Positions 1-22,336 are shown, numbered from the stretch's first letter. The stretch: 64,000 nt of DNA from Apostichopus japonicus (GCF_037975245.1 NC_092569.1:19213501-19277500); one strand, 5' to 3'. Numbers and translations: made by a program. The notes: generated by a model not told the origin, from the sequence alone.

Positions 1-9959
<9,959 letters not shown>

Positions 9960-10950
9960 GATTGCAACGAATAAATTCTAAAGAAGAAAAGTTTAGGAGA
10001 ATGTTCGTCTCTGAAGCGTGATATGGTTATGACACATACACTTGAGTGTGACCATCTAACGACTGAAATGACAGACATGGTACGGATGCTCATCCATACG
10101 ATTAAAGGACAAATAGCAACTTTGTTACTGCGCATGATCTAATCGGAACAAATCGTTAAGACCATTGAAGGCGTCCGTTAACGAGGCGTGTCAAAAGTCA
10201 ATTGAAAAGAAGTATAACGTTCAAGTTGCTGTTGAACAAGTGATGGGAAATTCCTGTAAAGGGCGTTAAGTGTGTTGGTTCAATCCAATTATAGAATCGG
10301 GTGGTATCTTTCTCATTGCTGAATTGTTTGCAAAATATATTTAACACTTTAGCAGTACAGCCAATAGACTAAATGTCATGCCTTCTTCTTCCAGTTTCCT
10401 TTATTTTACGTTTACTTTACTCTAATCTATCTAAATCAGGTCAATGCCTGCAGGTTTAACGCCCACTTACCAATAGGTGTGGAAAAGTTGTTTTCGTGTT
10501 AATCATTATCTAAAGAGAAACAAAATAAGGGTCAACTTGAGAAATATTACCTTACCTTCGTACAATTGAACATACTTAGGGTGTTGCTGTTTATGTACAC
10601 TTATCAGCATGTACCAGAAGAGAGGTAAGTAGCAATAACATCTCATGGAAAAGCATCAACCGTTTTTGCCTTAAACGTCTTTGCTGTTGGGCTCGATGAT
10701 GTATAATTGTGATAGTGCTTTTTTTTAATTATGATGGGGGAAGTCTGTCCCTTCAAGGATTCTAAAGTTGATTCTCAGCTTTCAATAGTTACTTCAGGGA
10801 GTTGCGTTATCTAATAGGGTAGTTTGCTCAGTTTACATTGTATTCCTGGTCTTATAAGAACAGATTTAAGTAAAATATTTGGTGACAAAGTTAACGTTAG
10901 CGATGTCCTCTGATTTTATTCTCACCCGTTCGGAGTCTTCGAGTCAAGTC

Positions 10951-11019
10951 GTGTCTTTTCCCTTTGTCTTTTCCCTTTGTCTTTTTCCCTTTGTCTTTTC
11001 CCTTTGTCTGTTTCCCTTT
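10951..11019. repeat. Short tandem repeat of a CTTTGTCTTTTCC-like unit
   Basis: About five head-to-tail copies of a 12-14 base pyrimidine-rich unit (CCCTTTGTCTTTT with length variation). It lies in intergenic DNA between the FReD and UGT genes. Confidence 0.85.
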
Positions 11020-11309
11020 TGCCATAGTACGTTGTTTTATTTCATAAAGTGGTATTTGGAACCAAATGTGATATTGGCAAATTAAGTTAAAGCAGGATTC
11101 CTGATTTAGTTCAATGGTAAAGTGAAAGGTAGGTTTCGTCTACATTAGTCTTAATAATGCCAAAAAATAAATAAGTAACTTATAACATCGGTATCTCTAA
11201 TTTTCATTTCAGTGCCTTCCTTCCTTGTTAATAAATCCACTTGTTGATTTTCTGTTGCCACACAAAATGTATTACCACAATAAATAGCAAACATATAGAA
11301 CCTCTATAG

Positions 11310-11678
11310 CAGGGTTTCCCTAACTTTATCCCCGCCCCACGAACCCCTGTGGATGTCAGAGTTGTCCACGAACCCCAACTTTTCGAGACACGATCTGAGT
11401 CATTATTATATATACTATAATACCCATAACAGTGCTTCGTAAAATATCAAGTATCACATGCATGGTACAGTACTACTATTGCAACATACGCGTATGGAAC
11501 ACGAAAAGAGCTTGACGATAGGTACGACTTTTGTACATTACTAAATTATACGACATATCAGCTGTTAGCTCAACAAAAAGTACAGAACTCTAGTTTGACT
11601 TTCAGAAACGTCTCACGAACCCCCTGGGATGGACTCACGCACCCCTGGGGTTCATGCACCCCAGTTAGGGAATCCCTG
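11310..11678. mobile_element. hAT-like MITE, family C, copy 1
   Basis: The ends are inverted repeats: CAGGGTTTCCCTAACT on the left and AGTTAGGGAATCCCTG on the right. Left flank CTCTATAG and right flank CTATAG look like an 8-bp target duplication with a two-base loss. The inside shares long blocks with 42090-42413 (for example GTACGACTTTTGTACATTAC). It is 369 bp with no coding capacity, so non-autonomous. Confidence 0.85.
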
Positions 11679-12120
11679 CTATAGGTGATGATTATAAAAT
11701 AATACACTATTGTACAACAGAGTATTCGAGATGAAGACAATTCATATATCGACGTGGATATTTAAATAATTATATTTAAATATATCGGTCACTGTATAGA
11801 GCATGGCAAACCAGTATGTGGAGTAATAAGTAATCATATTATCGTTGAGAGAATTGATCTCTGTTCCGAAATGCAGTTTTCTAGATTATAACATTGAATT
11901 TGATTTGTTGGAGACTGAACTTGAATCATTAAAGCTGTAATACCATTGGTGCCATTTCAATTGGTATAAATAATAATAAAAATACATCCGTTTAACTATA
12001 CTGACTTGAATAAACGTTCACATTTGCTAATGCTTTGTAAACTTTCAGAACAATGAAAGCAAAAATATTTGCTGTCAGAGTGAAAATAATGACGCCACAT
12101 CGGATTCCTTAAAGTTCACA

Positions 12121-12497
12121 TTTGATAACAAGTGTGGTAACTTCATCTAATAAATATCGCGAAAAAAATGAAGAAATGCACACTTTATCAGTAGATAAAG
12201 AATAAAATGGTTGTACACATAGTTAAGTGAAAGTTTCTGTAGTTGTGTCGGGAAGTTAGCTTCGGTGTACTGTTTGTGTGTCTTCTTATTAAAAGTTATA
12301 GATCTCATATGTAGACTGTGTACATTTGATAAAATGTGTGGTAACTTCATCATATAAATATCTCGAAAAATGTAGAAATGCACACATTTTCAGTAAATAA
12401 TGAATAAAATGTTTGTACACATAGTTAAGTGAAAGTTTTTGTAGTTGTCTCGGGAAATTACCTTCGGTGTACTGTTTGTGTGTTTTCTTATTAAAAT
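12121..12497. repeat. Tandem duplication, two copies, period about 204 bp
   Basis: 12121-12293 and 12325-12497 are near-identical. Both run from TTTGATAA through GTGTGGTAACTTCATC, GTACACATAGTTAAGTGAAAG and TTCGGTGTACTGTTTGTGTG to CTTATTAAAA. There are scattered substitutions and small indels. No coding role is seen. Confidence 0.9.
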
Positions 12498-12579
12498 GTT
12501 TATCAAAGCTAGTAATCCTAAAGAAAAAGAAAGAAAATATCAGAACAAAGTAAGAAAGAAAAACAAAATTTACAAAACA

Positions 12580-12800
12580 AAATTGATAATAATATCAATC
12601 ACGCGGTACTTGGAAGTTAGATAACTCTTTAGCTTATACTTAAATGAAGCACATGATTTCAAACGTCTAATGCCAGTTGGGAGATTATTCCATATTTTAT
12701 AACAGTAATTGTTTAGCAGAAACTTTCCATGTTTAGAGCGGTGTCTAGTGACAGAGAATAGTACATTTGTTCTCGTGACGTTCGGGATATCTGATCCAAA
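12580..12800 (-). mobile_element. LINE ORF2 C-terminal remnant
   Basis: The minus strand reads NNYCYKIWNNLPTGIRRLKS followed by CASFKYKLKSYL. This matches the tail shared by many non-LTR retrotransposon reverse transcriptases (WNxLPxxIR...SFKxxLKxYL). Upstream sequence is degraded and runs into the (TA)n array. No intact element remains. Confidence 0.7.
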
Positions 12801-12929
12801 TCTTGGGTGTTCAAAATTTTGAAAGACAGGAGGCAGTGCATTGTTAACGTACTAAAGTACAAAAGTACACATTTTGAAAATATGAGCATCGTTGAAAATA
12901 AATTTTTGTTGAAAATATATTTTCGTTGA

Positions 12930-13018
<89 letters not shown>
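12930..13018. repeat. (TA)n microsatellite
   Basis: About 90 bp of TA dinucleotides, with one CATATA interruption near the left end. It sits just upstream (minus strand) of a LINE remnant. Frames across it are artefacts. Confidence 0.97.
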
Positions 13019-13021
<3 letters not shown>

Positions 13022-13252
13022 TTGGTATATCAGTTTATTCGTGAGAGACCATGTTGGAGATTGATACACTTTATTTTGTCCTCTTCCTGCCAATTCTCTT
13101 TCAGTTCCGACTACCTGTCCTCCTCAACATATTACTGCTTGACGTTCTGTAATAATGACACCACATTCTGATTGGTCACGTCACAGGTTACCTTGTTTTG
13201 TGAAGAATACTTTTTGTAGAAAACTCACCCAGGAAAGAACCATGGGCACGAG

Positions 13253-13412
13253 AAAAAAAAAAAAAACAACCGAACGACTAATCCGCTCTCAACACAGTCC
13301 CCTTGCATCGAGACTGTGACTGTGTGATCATCGTCAGGTGTGTGTCACGATTCCTCTGGAAGGGGAACAGATGCTACACATACTCTTAGCCAAAAGGCCG
13401 AGAATTAGCGAT
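13253..13412 (-). ncRNA. U2 snRNA-like 5' head with downstream T-run (pseudogene or snRNA-derived repeat)
   Basis: On the minus strand, 13412-13365 matches the 5' end of U2 snRNA: ATCGCT, a 3-nt insertion, TCTCGGCCTTTTGGCTAAGA, then GTGTAGCATCTGTTC. The branch-site recognition segment GTAGTA reads GTAGCA. Beyond that the U2 body (Sm site and 3' stem loops) is absent. Instead come about 100 nt with internal complementarity, such as CACAGTCAC against GGGGACTGTG. A run of 14 T follows (13266-13253), as at a Pol III terminator. The U2 resemblance is seen directly; its origin as pseudogene or snRNA-headed SINE is inference. Confidence 0.6.
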
Positions 13413-14937
13413 CCTTGCATTGTAAAGGATACTATAGAATGAATGACTATAAAGAATATAAATATATCTCTCCTCGATTTCCCGCCAATTAAAACGGTAC
13501 AGGAAACGTTGTACTTTATACTGTGGTTAACATCTTGAGTTTTGTGGATAATTTGGAGTGGTTATATGAAATGGCTGCTCGCATGGCGTCATATTTTTCG
13601 GTAACTCACTAAGCTCATACAGACATTCTGCATGTGACGTCATCATCTGTGTATTAGATGCATGTATGTATGCTACTTACCTATAGGCATATCAAAAGAG
13701 AGTAAAGAGACTACAAACGTAGTCATGGTAATTTTTGCAACATGAAGAATTAATTGCAAGAAACTATGCTACTATGCTAAACTATGCTAAAACTATCCCC
13801 CATCTCCCCCGCCCCGACACAGTTTTGATGCGATCGTATTTGAGCAGTTGCGCGAATCTCTCAACGCCCTATCCGTGTTCGCAAACACCCCGACTTTCAC
13901 ATATGACATAATTCATCCTATAACATCCATGACGGCTTAAGGAAAGGATTAGTTGCGCTGTTCGTGACCATTATCTCATTTTTTCAATCCATAAAACAAT
14001 ATCAAGACTAGAACAACTGTATTTGTACACAAATACATTTCATTAAAGTGCGTCGAAGGTGAAAGTTAGTTGTCGATATTCATTTGAGGGGTCTTTGAAG
14101 TTATTTCGGCCACGAAGAAGCCAGCACGGCGATTAGTCCCTTACAAAATGACCATAGCTATAGGCTGTATTGCGTAATGTTTACAAACAGTACTCTAGCC
14201 AGCATGCGTCTGCAATATAAACGAAGAAATGATGACTAAAACCACCACAGATTAACCGGACAAGTTGGACAACCAGGTAATAATAATAAAGCTGTCAGCT
14301 ACGGATCACGCCTCTTTCGAACGTGACAGAGAATACACAGAGTCTTGGACACTGATTGGTCGAAGTGAACAACATTATTAATGTTAGTGTAACCTTGCTG
14401 TTAGATGGCGACATTTTACGAAAGTTAACACAGAAGGCCTAATGCCCTATTAATCTAAGAAAAGGGAATGTACATGTCTACTCTATATCATTGCACAAGT
14501 TTTAGACACCTCCATCGATCCCGGAAAACACACACACAGCTTGCTACCGTTGGTAGTTAGACCATAGAGTACAGTCAGTACTTGCAGCTGCGCTCATTAT
14601 ACCCACAGCACAGTACAGCGATGGACATCTCATGTCAAGCTAAAGATAACAAGGTATCACGTTTCATTACTGTACTGTCTGCATTTTGTAGCGACAAGAG
14701 AAAAAATTCACTTGCAAGCAACGGATAGTTAACTTTTTTTACAGTGCGGCACGCGGTTTGGGGCGAGTCTTCAATGCCTTTAAGTAGGTACCACATCATG
14801 TCATCATGTTTCCTGAAGATATGAATATTTAAATTAAATAAGTCATGATTAACTCGCGAATGCATCTGGCACTTATATGATTGAAGAAATGAAAAAAAAC
14901 ACTACAATGTATTGCCGGTCCAACGTTACACAACGAA
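13413..14937. other. Intergenic, no feature recognised
   Basis: No coding similarity, splice-consistent exon, structural RNA or repeat family was recognised on either strand. The stretch separates the U2-like sequence from a repeat copy at 14945. Confidence 0.4.
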
Positions 14938-14944
14938 TTTATAT

Positions 14945-15032
14945 GTGTAAAAAGTAAGTTGGCCTGACGTTTCGATCCTAGCAGGATCTCTTTCAAAGGC
15001 TAAATGACAAGTAACAGTTACAGAAGGGACAA
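14945..15032 (-). repeat. Hairpin repeat family D (hammerhead-like motif), copy 1, partial
   Basis: It contains AAGTAAGTTGGCCTGACGTT, TCGATCCTAGCAGGATC and then the TTACAGAAGGGACAA block seen again at 21898-22130 and 38352-38663. On the minus strand the core forms a GATCC/GGATC hairpin followed by GAAACGTC. The AAGAAG next to the stem is altered here to AAAGAG. Confidence 0.75.
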
Positions 15033-15409
15033 TATTTCGACAATTTTATCTAATTTATATATTTCATTTCATTTATTTTTCCATTTCCTCACAATGTTTA
15101 TATAATAATATGACGGTGAAGACAATACCATGAAAAGAAAATAATAAGTAATAAAACATATGAAAGAAAAAAAAATGGAAATTAAGGAGAGAAAATGGTG
15201 GAAGGGCTTGGAAGCCGTAGCTTGTACAAGAAGCCCACCAAATATAAAGATAACAAGTATAAAGGATACGGGCATGATAATAAAGCCCCTCACCAAGAAG
15301 ACCTATACACCCCCCCCCACCCCTAAACTAAACAAAAAAGGCAATGTGATAATGTGGGAAATAGCCTACTAAAAGTCTGAGACAAATGTAGAGCTATAGA
15401 TGTTGATAC

Positions 15410-15530
15410 TTGGATAAAAGATGATTTTTCAACTTGAAAGAAAATGAATTAAGGTACTTAATATTTCCTAATGTATGGTTTAAGCTATCCCAGAAATTAA
15501 CACCATAACAGACGATGGAACGTTAAAAGA
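15410..15530 (-). mobile_element. LINE C-terminal remnant
   Basis: The minus strand reads VCYGVNFWDSLNHTLGNIK, then NSFSFKLKNHLLSKYQ. This is the WNSL...SFKxxLKxxL tail of a non-LTR retrotransposon ORF2. It is short and degenerate and lies just downstream of the UGT A stop codon. Confidence 0.55.
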
Positions 15531-15645
15531 CATCGGTATTTATGGGCGATGAAAATATTATTATTAATATTATTATTAATATTATTAATATTAGATAAAT
15601 TACTCATAAACATGTTGTGCATGTGTTGTGCAACGAAGAAATGTT

Positions 15646-18600
15646 TTACATTTTGGTTTCAGTGACAACTTTAAATAGTGTCCTTAATAAACCAACTATT
15701 ATCTTTTTCATGAAATAAAGAAAAACAACAAGAAGAAAAGCAAGAGTTAGATAGACATCAATCATGTTCTTCTCAATAAATCCCATCTGAGAGATTCTGG
15801 CCTTTCGAAGTTTGTTTCCACCGTGCCTCAAGACATACTCAATCCAAAATGCCGCCCTCTCTTTTGCAGGACTAGGGTTATGGCGGTATACAGCTGATAG
15901 GTGCTGGGCTCTTTCTCTGTATCTGAAAGTAAATACACAGGACAGAATTAGAACTGCATTGACCTGCAAATACGCAGTTTAGTTTAGTTTTAGTTTAGAA
16001 GAAAAAAAGGGATCAAGAGGGATACTCAAGTCCTCATCAAGGAGCCTACAGGAGAAAGAAGAAAAAAAACTGAAGACACAAACACTCAGACCTGATTACA
16101 ATGCTTGTGCTTGTCCAAAGCATTCTTAAACCCATTCACCCTACTTGCAAGTACAACTTTCTCAGGCAAACCGTTCCAATCATTCACAACCCTATTAGAA
16201 AAAAGTTATGCCGAATATTAATCTTACTTTTTGACTTTTGGAGTTTAAGACAATGACCTCTGGTACAACTACTATTAGCAAACATGAAAAAGTCGGTAAA
16301 GGATAAATTATCAAAACCATACACTATCTTGATAACCTGAATCAAGTCCCAACGTAACCTCCTAAGCTCCAGTGTGATGAGATTCAATATTCAGTATTGT
16401 AGGGCGCGTCTAGTGCTTGCAGTATTAGGCAGAACTTTTCGGTTGTTAATGGTGTTACTTTATGGGCGGACAACACGCCAGAGAGTATATAGTCATATTG
16501 TAGGTACCTACAAAGTGAGAGCGCTCGTGAGCGCCGTGACAGGTTCAGAATAAGTTGGCTACGCAGCTAGACTCTGAAGCTGTAAATGTAAAGAGACTAT
16601 ATGAAACTTATAAGTTTCAGTCATGTATAGGTATCGTTCACTTGGCCAGTATAATGCCAATATTGTAGCGCGCACGCGCACCACCATCAATAATAAATGC
16701 GACTTCATATGGTATATTACATGAGAATCTCTGTTAGCAAAAGGAAATCCATACATCTGTTTAACAAAGCTGATATTAATTTTGAAGAAGCGTAATAAAA
16801 TTCGTCTCACTGCATACAACATTACTAAAATGGCTGTCTGCATTATGCAGGATGTGGAATGGTATCGTCTACATATCATAGTGTGTCGGGAAGTTCACGA
16901 AAGGTTGTCTACATGATCGCAAATGTTTGACATTTTAACGATTTCGTACAAGCAGTCTTGTAAGACGTCGACTGACTCCTCTACTACTTCTTACACAACA
17001 CTACGAATGGTTGCTTGACCTTTTCGATTACATACAAGTACGGTACTGTGTCGGGATGTTGACCTATTCGTCTAGATGTCAAGCAATATGTTTCATGATG
17101 TTGACCTGATAGTCCGCATATCAAGTCATGTTTCGGGATGTTGACCTATTCGTCTACATATCAGGTAATTTGTCTCATGATGTTGACCGTCAGTTTGTCC
17201 ATGCACATTAATTACCAGGAATTTGTCGGAGTTTGACCTATTCTTTTACTGACCGTATGAAGTCATTTTACCGTATATTCACCTATATATATTCGTCTAC
17301 ATATCAAGTGTATATTCATGATATTGACCTATTTGCTGAGTTTTTTCCCCGTTCCCCATTACCATGTAAATGTCGGTGTTTTGTCCTACTCTATGACATA
17401 TCAAGTATAAATTATCGCGTGAATAATGTCTCTATTTGTCGAGATGCCCATCTACATCACCCGGAAAGATGTGTGTTGTTCTCTATAGTTTCCAAACATA
17501 TCAAGTAATATTTCCGTCATTATATCAACCTGTTGATCTACATATCAAGTCATTTTTGTCCCGATGTTGCTATGTTCGTCTACCGTAAAATATCGAACAT
17601 TTTTGTTTCCGGACGCTGACCAACCCATCAGAATATCTATCTATCTATATAGATGTGGATGTCAATCCCCAGTCATAAGAAACGCGGAGCGCCTCATTGG
17701 CACAGGCCTATACCGACCCTTCACTCACTCTACCAGGAGCGACCATTAATACGTGCTGAAAATATATTGAATGATGATTACCACCCAGCAACTGATTATT
17801 TCAAGTTCCTGCCTTCAGGCAAAAGAATGCATACTTTTAAGGGATTTACTGACAGTTTTTATCCTTCTGCTGGGAAGATATTTAATGCGCACCAATACCG
17901 TTGAACAATTTTATACTTTGTAGACTTGATATTGGATATGAGGGCAATTATATATTTTTGTCAGCTTTAATATTGTGCAGGTACATTTTATATTTTGTTC
18001 ATCTTTATATTTTATAGGAACATTTTCATATCTATGTAAAGGCTATTGTTATACGTCTTTTATGTTGTTTACAATGTTTAATGTTTTTAGCTCTTGTTAT
18101 CAACCAATTTCCATTGCATTTTTATATGATCGGCTGAATAGATATCTATATATCGATCGATCTATCTATTTCCAACCGTACTGGCTGCATGAAAGATTAA
18201 CCACTTACCTGGGATTATTTATGACTTCTGTTATTGTTTGATACAAGGACTCGTCCGTCATTTGATTATGATCTAGTGTCAGCCCCATGCCACTGGAGGA
18301 AATTCTATACGATACATCGAATTGATCGGCGTAGATAGGTACCGCGATTATTGGCAAACCGCAATACAAGGCTTCAAAGGCGCCATTATTACCGCCATGG
18401 AATAACACAGCTCGAGTTTTCGGATTTGCTGGGAAATAAATAAACAGAAGATTAAAAAAAAAATGAAGTTAACACATTCAAATATACGCAATCAGTGTTT
18501 GCCATCATTGTCTACATGTCATTGGTGCCTGTTTTCTTTTTTCATCTGTGGATGTGGTTCTTTTATTTTGGAATAGATACCCCGCGCCTTTTTGAAACTT

Positions 18601-21435
18601 GCATGATGCCCATTTGAAAAAAAGCTGAAAATTTGCCGCATATCGTATGAATTAAAATGTTTGAACATATCATAAACGATACAACTTATTATAAAAAATA
18701 TATATAAATGCCCACCTGACAATTTGTTTAACATTTTAGTATAACCATCTGAGACAGTATTTATTTACAGATTAATTGATTTATTGTTAAAAGAGTTAAT
18801 ATGTATAACCAAAGAATAAATGGTTGAATTTAAGGGTCATGAACTCATGGAGATCATATTAATCAAACAAAAGCTCTTTTTTTATCTATCATAATTTAGT
18901 TCTGATGTCTGTTAATGCCACAATACAGTGCATGGGAGATTAAAGTTTGTCTGATAGTTTCAGGGACGGTGGCACCGTCCGCGGGGGGGGGGGGGGGGGG
19001 CACAAGTGGCCATTTTTGGGAATAACAAGTGCTCTAAAACCGAACACACTAAGTCTACCGTTGCAATACCTTTGTACAGTAATTATGAGAGTGCCATCAT
19101 TTGGATGAAAGGAAAACAGTCAAATTTTAGATTGTGTAGGTCGGAATATTCATTTTGAATCTTGGCTTGTCCGCCATATCATATCACATGTCCCATTGAC
19201 GAGCCTCGTATATTCCCCCACCCCACCCCACACCACCCCACCCTCCTCTATACTGCCATCTCCCGAATCGTCGCATAGCTTTAATAAATTGAAAACAAAT
19301 CGTCGCTAAACTGCTTTCGAGTGTGATTTCGAATGAATTCAATAAAGAGGTTCTGTACATCGTCAACTTGACTTACCAAAGAGAGCTTTCTGTGGTATCC
19401 ACGGCTTGATTATAATATTGTTAGCCGTTATTGTTGGACGAGGAGACGTTTCTTTCCAAACGACTGTTTGTGGGAGCCTAGCAAATGCCGCAGCCATCTT
19501 GTCGGTTTTCTCCTGTGATACTGCCTGGACAACTGTTCCCATGGTAACAACGAGTATCCCATGCTCACCAGACTCATTTATAATTCGTTGATATTCCTGC
19601 AGAGACGGAAAATGCAAAACAAAATGACCCTTTTGGAAAAGAAATATTCGTTGGAATAAATATAATTTTAATTGTGATAGTATACCATATATTAGCTACG
19701 TGATACATTTGTTTGTGTGTGTGTGGGTGTTTGCGTCTGTGTGTATGGCAGCCAAAATTTAGCTACAAACGTAATTTTCCCAAAAGAGGTACGGTACATC
19801 ATGGAAAAGTTATACTCGCACGCTTCGCACATGGGCAACATTTTAACTTATGTTCCTTATACACCGCTATCACTGTAATAATTTCCGTATTTAACAGTAC
19901 CTATCTCTCGGGCCCACCGTTCTCGAGAAAGTCTGAATCAACCACTGATTAAAATCAATACAATTACAACGATTTATGACATCGTTCAACACTGGTTTGT
20001 GAAATGAATTACTTGTGACGTCCGACAGACAATTGTCTACAATCTATTCAAGCACAACCAATCCACTTTGTAGGGCTTTAGTTAGAGGATAAACATTTAT
20101 GAGTTGTCACATCCGACCACCTTATTATTACAATGAAGCTTTAATTGTACGAATCTAAGCGACAGGGAATGCATACCATGAACAAAAGAGTGAAATACAT
20201 CCTTCAAAAGACAAGATCATTTTCTATGGATAATTGCTTCCGGCGATGTGGGTAATTGCGTAAACCGTTGTAGAAAACCATCCTAACAGGCGGCTGTTCA
20301 TTACTTTACGACAGCCACAATTCACATTGATCTCACAATAATTATAGTATATCCTATTGTACTTTTGTTGACACAGAAGCAACATTTCATTCTGAACTAA
20401 TTGATTTGGTTAGGAAAGTTTTGAAGCCCAAGCCCCCCCCCCCCGCCCCCCCCCAAGAAAAAAAACTACATGAGAAGCATTTTATACTCAAATCAATCAA
20501 ATTTATCATATTTGTCCATAAATAAATAAGACGTCACGTATTAACGTCTCAGTTCTATCTTTTAGGCCTACCTGGTCGAGAGTGTTCGTATCTTCTATAC
20601 TTAGCCCTCCGACCAGACACGTGGCTGGTAAGTACGGCCTCGTTATGTCGGTAGAAAAGTCGACATTGGCCAACCATACGTCGGCTTGTCCGAATGACGT
20701 AATCGGGCCAACTCGTACTTCCTCAGAGTATTCCGCTGTACCACTGGCTACATGACTCTCAACCAAGACATGGTAAAACATGTAACCAACCGCAGCTCCG
20801 ACACAATTCCGAGTTCTCCAAGCGAATGAAGTTAAATCAACCGTTACGACCTCTAGAAGTATATTCGGCAAAGTCACACAATCCGACGGTGCATTAAACC
20901 AGATATTCGACGTGGAAATATCGGCTGACGTCGTTAGAACTCCATAAGGTATCTTTAATGTACGCATCAGAGAATGATACCAAACGAATGATCCTTCGAA
21001 TAAGACAAAATCAAATTGTGTCGTCGCGATTTCGTCAGACATACGAGTATCGGTCAAGAGATCCACCGTTAGATTGCTGTACATTTCAGCCACGAATAGT
21101 ATTACTCTATATGGCATCATAAACATTTCAAGCGATTCCCATTTGGTTATCGTCTTGTCCGATGCTTGGAAAAAGTCAACGTCCTCTTTCTGGAAATGAG
21201 TGAATATAAAGGAAAAGGTGTCTAAATGCTCCTTCACGGTAATGTCATCTTGATGTACTCTCGGTACCAGGAAAGTGATATTGTGGCCGCGATCATATAA
21301 CTGTAAGGCAATATCTACAGCATCGTTGTAATGGCTTGTTCCTGGTTTGTCAAACACCATCAAAATCTTGGCAGGTCTTGCACCTCCGATATTGTTTAAA
21401 ATAAAAACAAAGAACAGAAAATGCAAAGACACCAT
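15646..21435 (-). CDS. UDP-glucuronosyltransferase, copy A (4 exons, 526 aa)
   Basis: Exons 21435-20572, 19596-19377, 18428-18209 and 15922-15646; 1581 bp in total and phases close. UGTs transfer a sugar from a UDP-sugar to small lipophilic acceptors at the ER membrane. Seen here: an N-terminal signal peptide (residues 1-21, hydrophobic LHFLFFVFIL), the catalytic-base His35 in GTSHYND, and a UDP-sugar-binding domain. That domain has MGTVVQ, WIPQ and the signature VLFHGGNNGAFEALY near residues 369-383, followed by PIYADQFD. A transmembrane helix lies near 489-506, with a short Lys-rich cytosolic tail. Length matches the family (about 520-530). The position equivalent to the catalytic Asp reads Glu147 (FDFVLFEG). 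Intron 3 is filled with LINE debris and a minisatellite. Which acceptor or sugar it uses cannot be read from the sequence. Confidence 0.93.
15976..16450 (-). mobile_element. LINE 3' end, TAAAC-tailed family, in UGT A intron 3
   Basis: The minus strand reads LRRLRWDLIQVIKIVYGFDN, then SCTRGHCLKL and RVVNDWNGLPEKVVL, the C-terminal end of a CR1/Jockey-type ORF2. A short 3' untranslated region and a TAGTTTAGTTTAG-like simple tail follow at 15976-16000. A sister copy in plus orientation lies at 30395-30650. Confidence 0.8.
17047..17600. repeat. Degenerate minisatellite in UGT A intron 3
   Basis: A unit of roughly 50 bases recurs with heavy divergence: GGGATGTTGACCTATTCGTC followed by TACATATCAAGT. 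Variants start near 17052, 17093, 17136, 17178, 17285, 17460 and 17525. It has no coding content. Confidence 0.75.
17740..17904 (+). mobile_element. LINE ORF2 C-terminal remnant in UGT A intron 3
   Basis: The plus strand reads HPATDYFKFLPSGKRMHTFK, then DSFYPSAGKIFN. This resembles the FxDSFFPSxxxLWN ending of non-LTR retrotransposon ORF2 proteins. The open frame begins further 5' in unrelated sequence, so it is not a host gene. Confidence 0.55.
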
Positions 21436-21897
21436 AGTGAAATTAGTCGAAGATCCCCTTATATGTACAACACTGCGTACGGTTAGTGACAGTATAGTAT
21501 CGCGAAATCCTCTATAAATAAATCAGTTCAACATTTACTAGTAATGTAAAGCCGATTCAATTCGGTATATCCTTGCATTCAGAGCCCCAAAAATCATTGA
21601 AACTTAAACTGCTTGACAGTGAAAAATAACCAACTTAACAATCCTATCCATATAGCGAGGCTGCCACGTGAAGATCTTCAAGTTGGTTACCCAAGTGAAT
21701 CTATTTACAACTCATTATAGAAATTTACTAAAAATGCCCGGATGTAGTGGTTAAGTCGTCCCTCATCTGTGCAATCTACACGTCGTAATAATGCTCACTC
21801 GAGCCTCTTGGACGGGGTCATTCGGAGACATCGTTTACTCGTTATCGACGTAAGCAATTGCATGGTATACCAGTAACATATCCAAATAAAATCAACC
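21436..21897. other. UGT A upstream region
   Basis: Putative promoter side of UGT copy A, which is transcribed leftward. I saw no clear TATA box or conserved element and no repeat until 21898. Confidence 0.35.
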
Positions 21898-22130
21898 TGT
21901 TAGCAAAGTGCTTATCCACTAGAGAGCCTGTGTAAGAGAATGTGTAAAAGTAAGTTGGCCTGACGTTTCGATGATAGCAGGATCTTCTTCAGAGGCTTAA
22001 TGACATGTAACAGTAACAGAAGGGACAAATACACAGATTACAGACAGGTTAATGAGCATGGTGACCCGCACAAAGAGATAGATGTAAGGGGATTAGTAGA
22101 CTAGGGATGGAGAGAAGAAAGAAAGAAACC
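21898..22130 (-). repeat. Hairpin repeat family D (hammerhead-like motif), copy 2
   Basis: It has the same 5' block as copies at 37734 and 38352 (TGTTAGCAAAGTGCTTATCC, CACTAGAGAGCCTGTGTAAG). Then come AAGTTGGCCTGACGTTTCG and the AGGGACAAATACACAG tail. On the minus strand this is the best hammerhead-like copy: GCCT, CTGAAGA, an extra A, GAT...ATC stem, GAAA, CGTC, AGGC. The GCCT/AGGC ends can pair as stem I. Confidence 0.8.
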
Positions 22131-22310
22131 AGTATATCTTTCAGAATTCTTCTTTTCAGATCTTCTTTTTCATTCTGACTACAGTCTTTTATAATCTTCG
22201 TGTATTTTTATGTGGACATTGCAGTCTTCATCACTGTCGAGATTATAAAACTCATGATTGGTTTTAATTAACCTCCCGCACCTTTAGAGACTATACTGGC
22301 TGATACCACA

Positions 22311-22336
22311 GAGAGAGAGAGAGAGAGAGAGGGGGG
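22311..22336. repeat. (GA)n/G-rich simple repeat
   Basis: A short GAGAGA array followed by a G run, directly left of a MITE. Confidence 0.9.

Noticed and set aside
13364-13412. A functional U2 snRNA gene
   Set aside because: Only the first ~48 nt match. The Sm site and 3' stem-loops are missing and the branch-recognition segment is altered.
17653-17904. An 83-codon host gene in the UGT A intron
   Set aside because: Its second half matches the C-terminal end of LINE ORF2 proteins, and the first half is unrelated filler.
18960-19010. Left end of another hAT-like MITE (CAGGGACGGTGGCACCGTCC then a G run)
   Set aside because: The GGACGGTGGCACCGTCC hairpin and G run look like an element end, but I found no matching inverted end or target duplication downstream.
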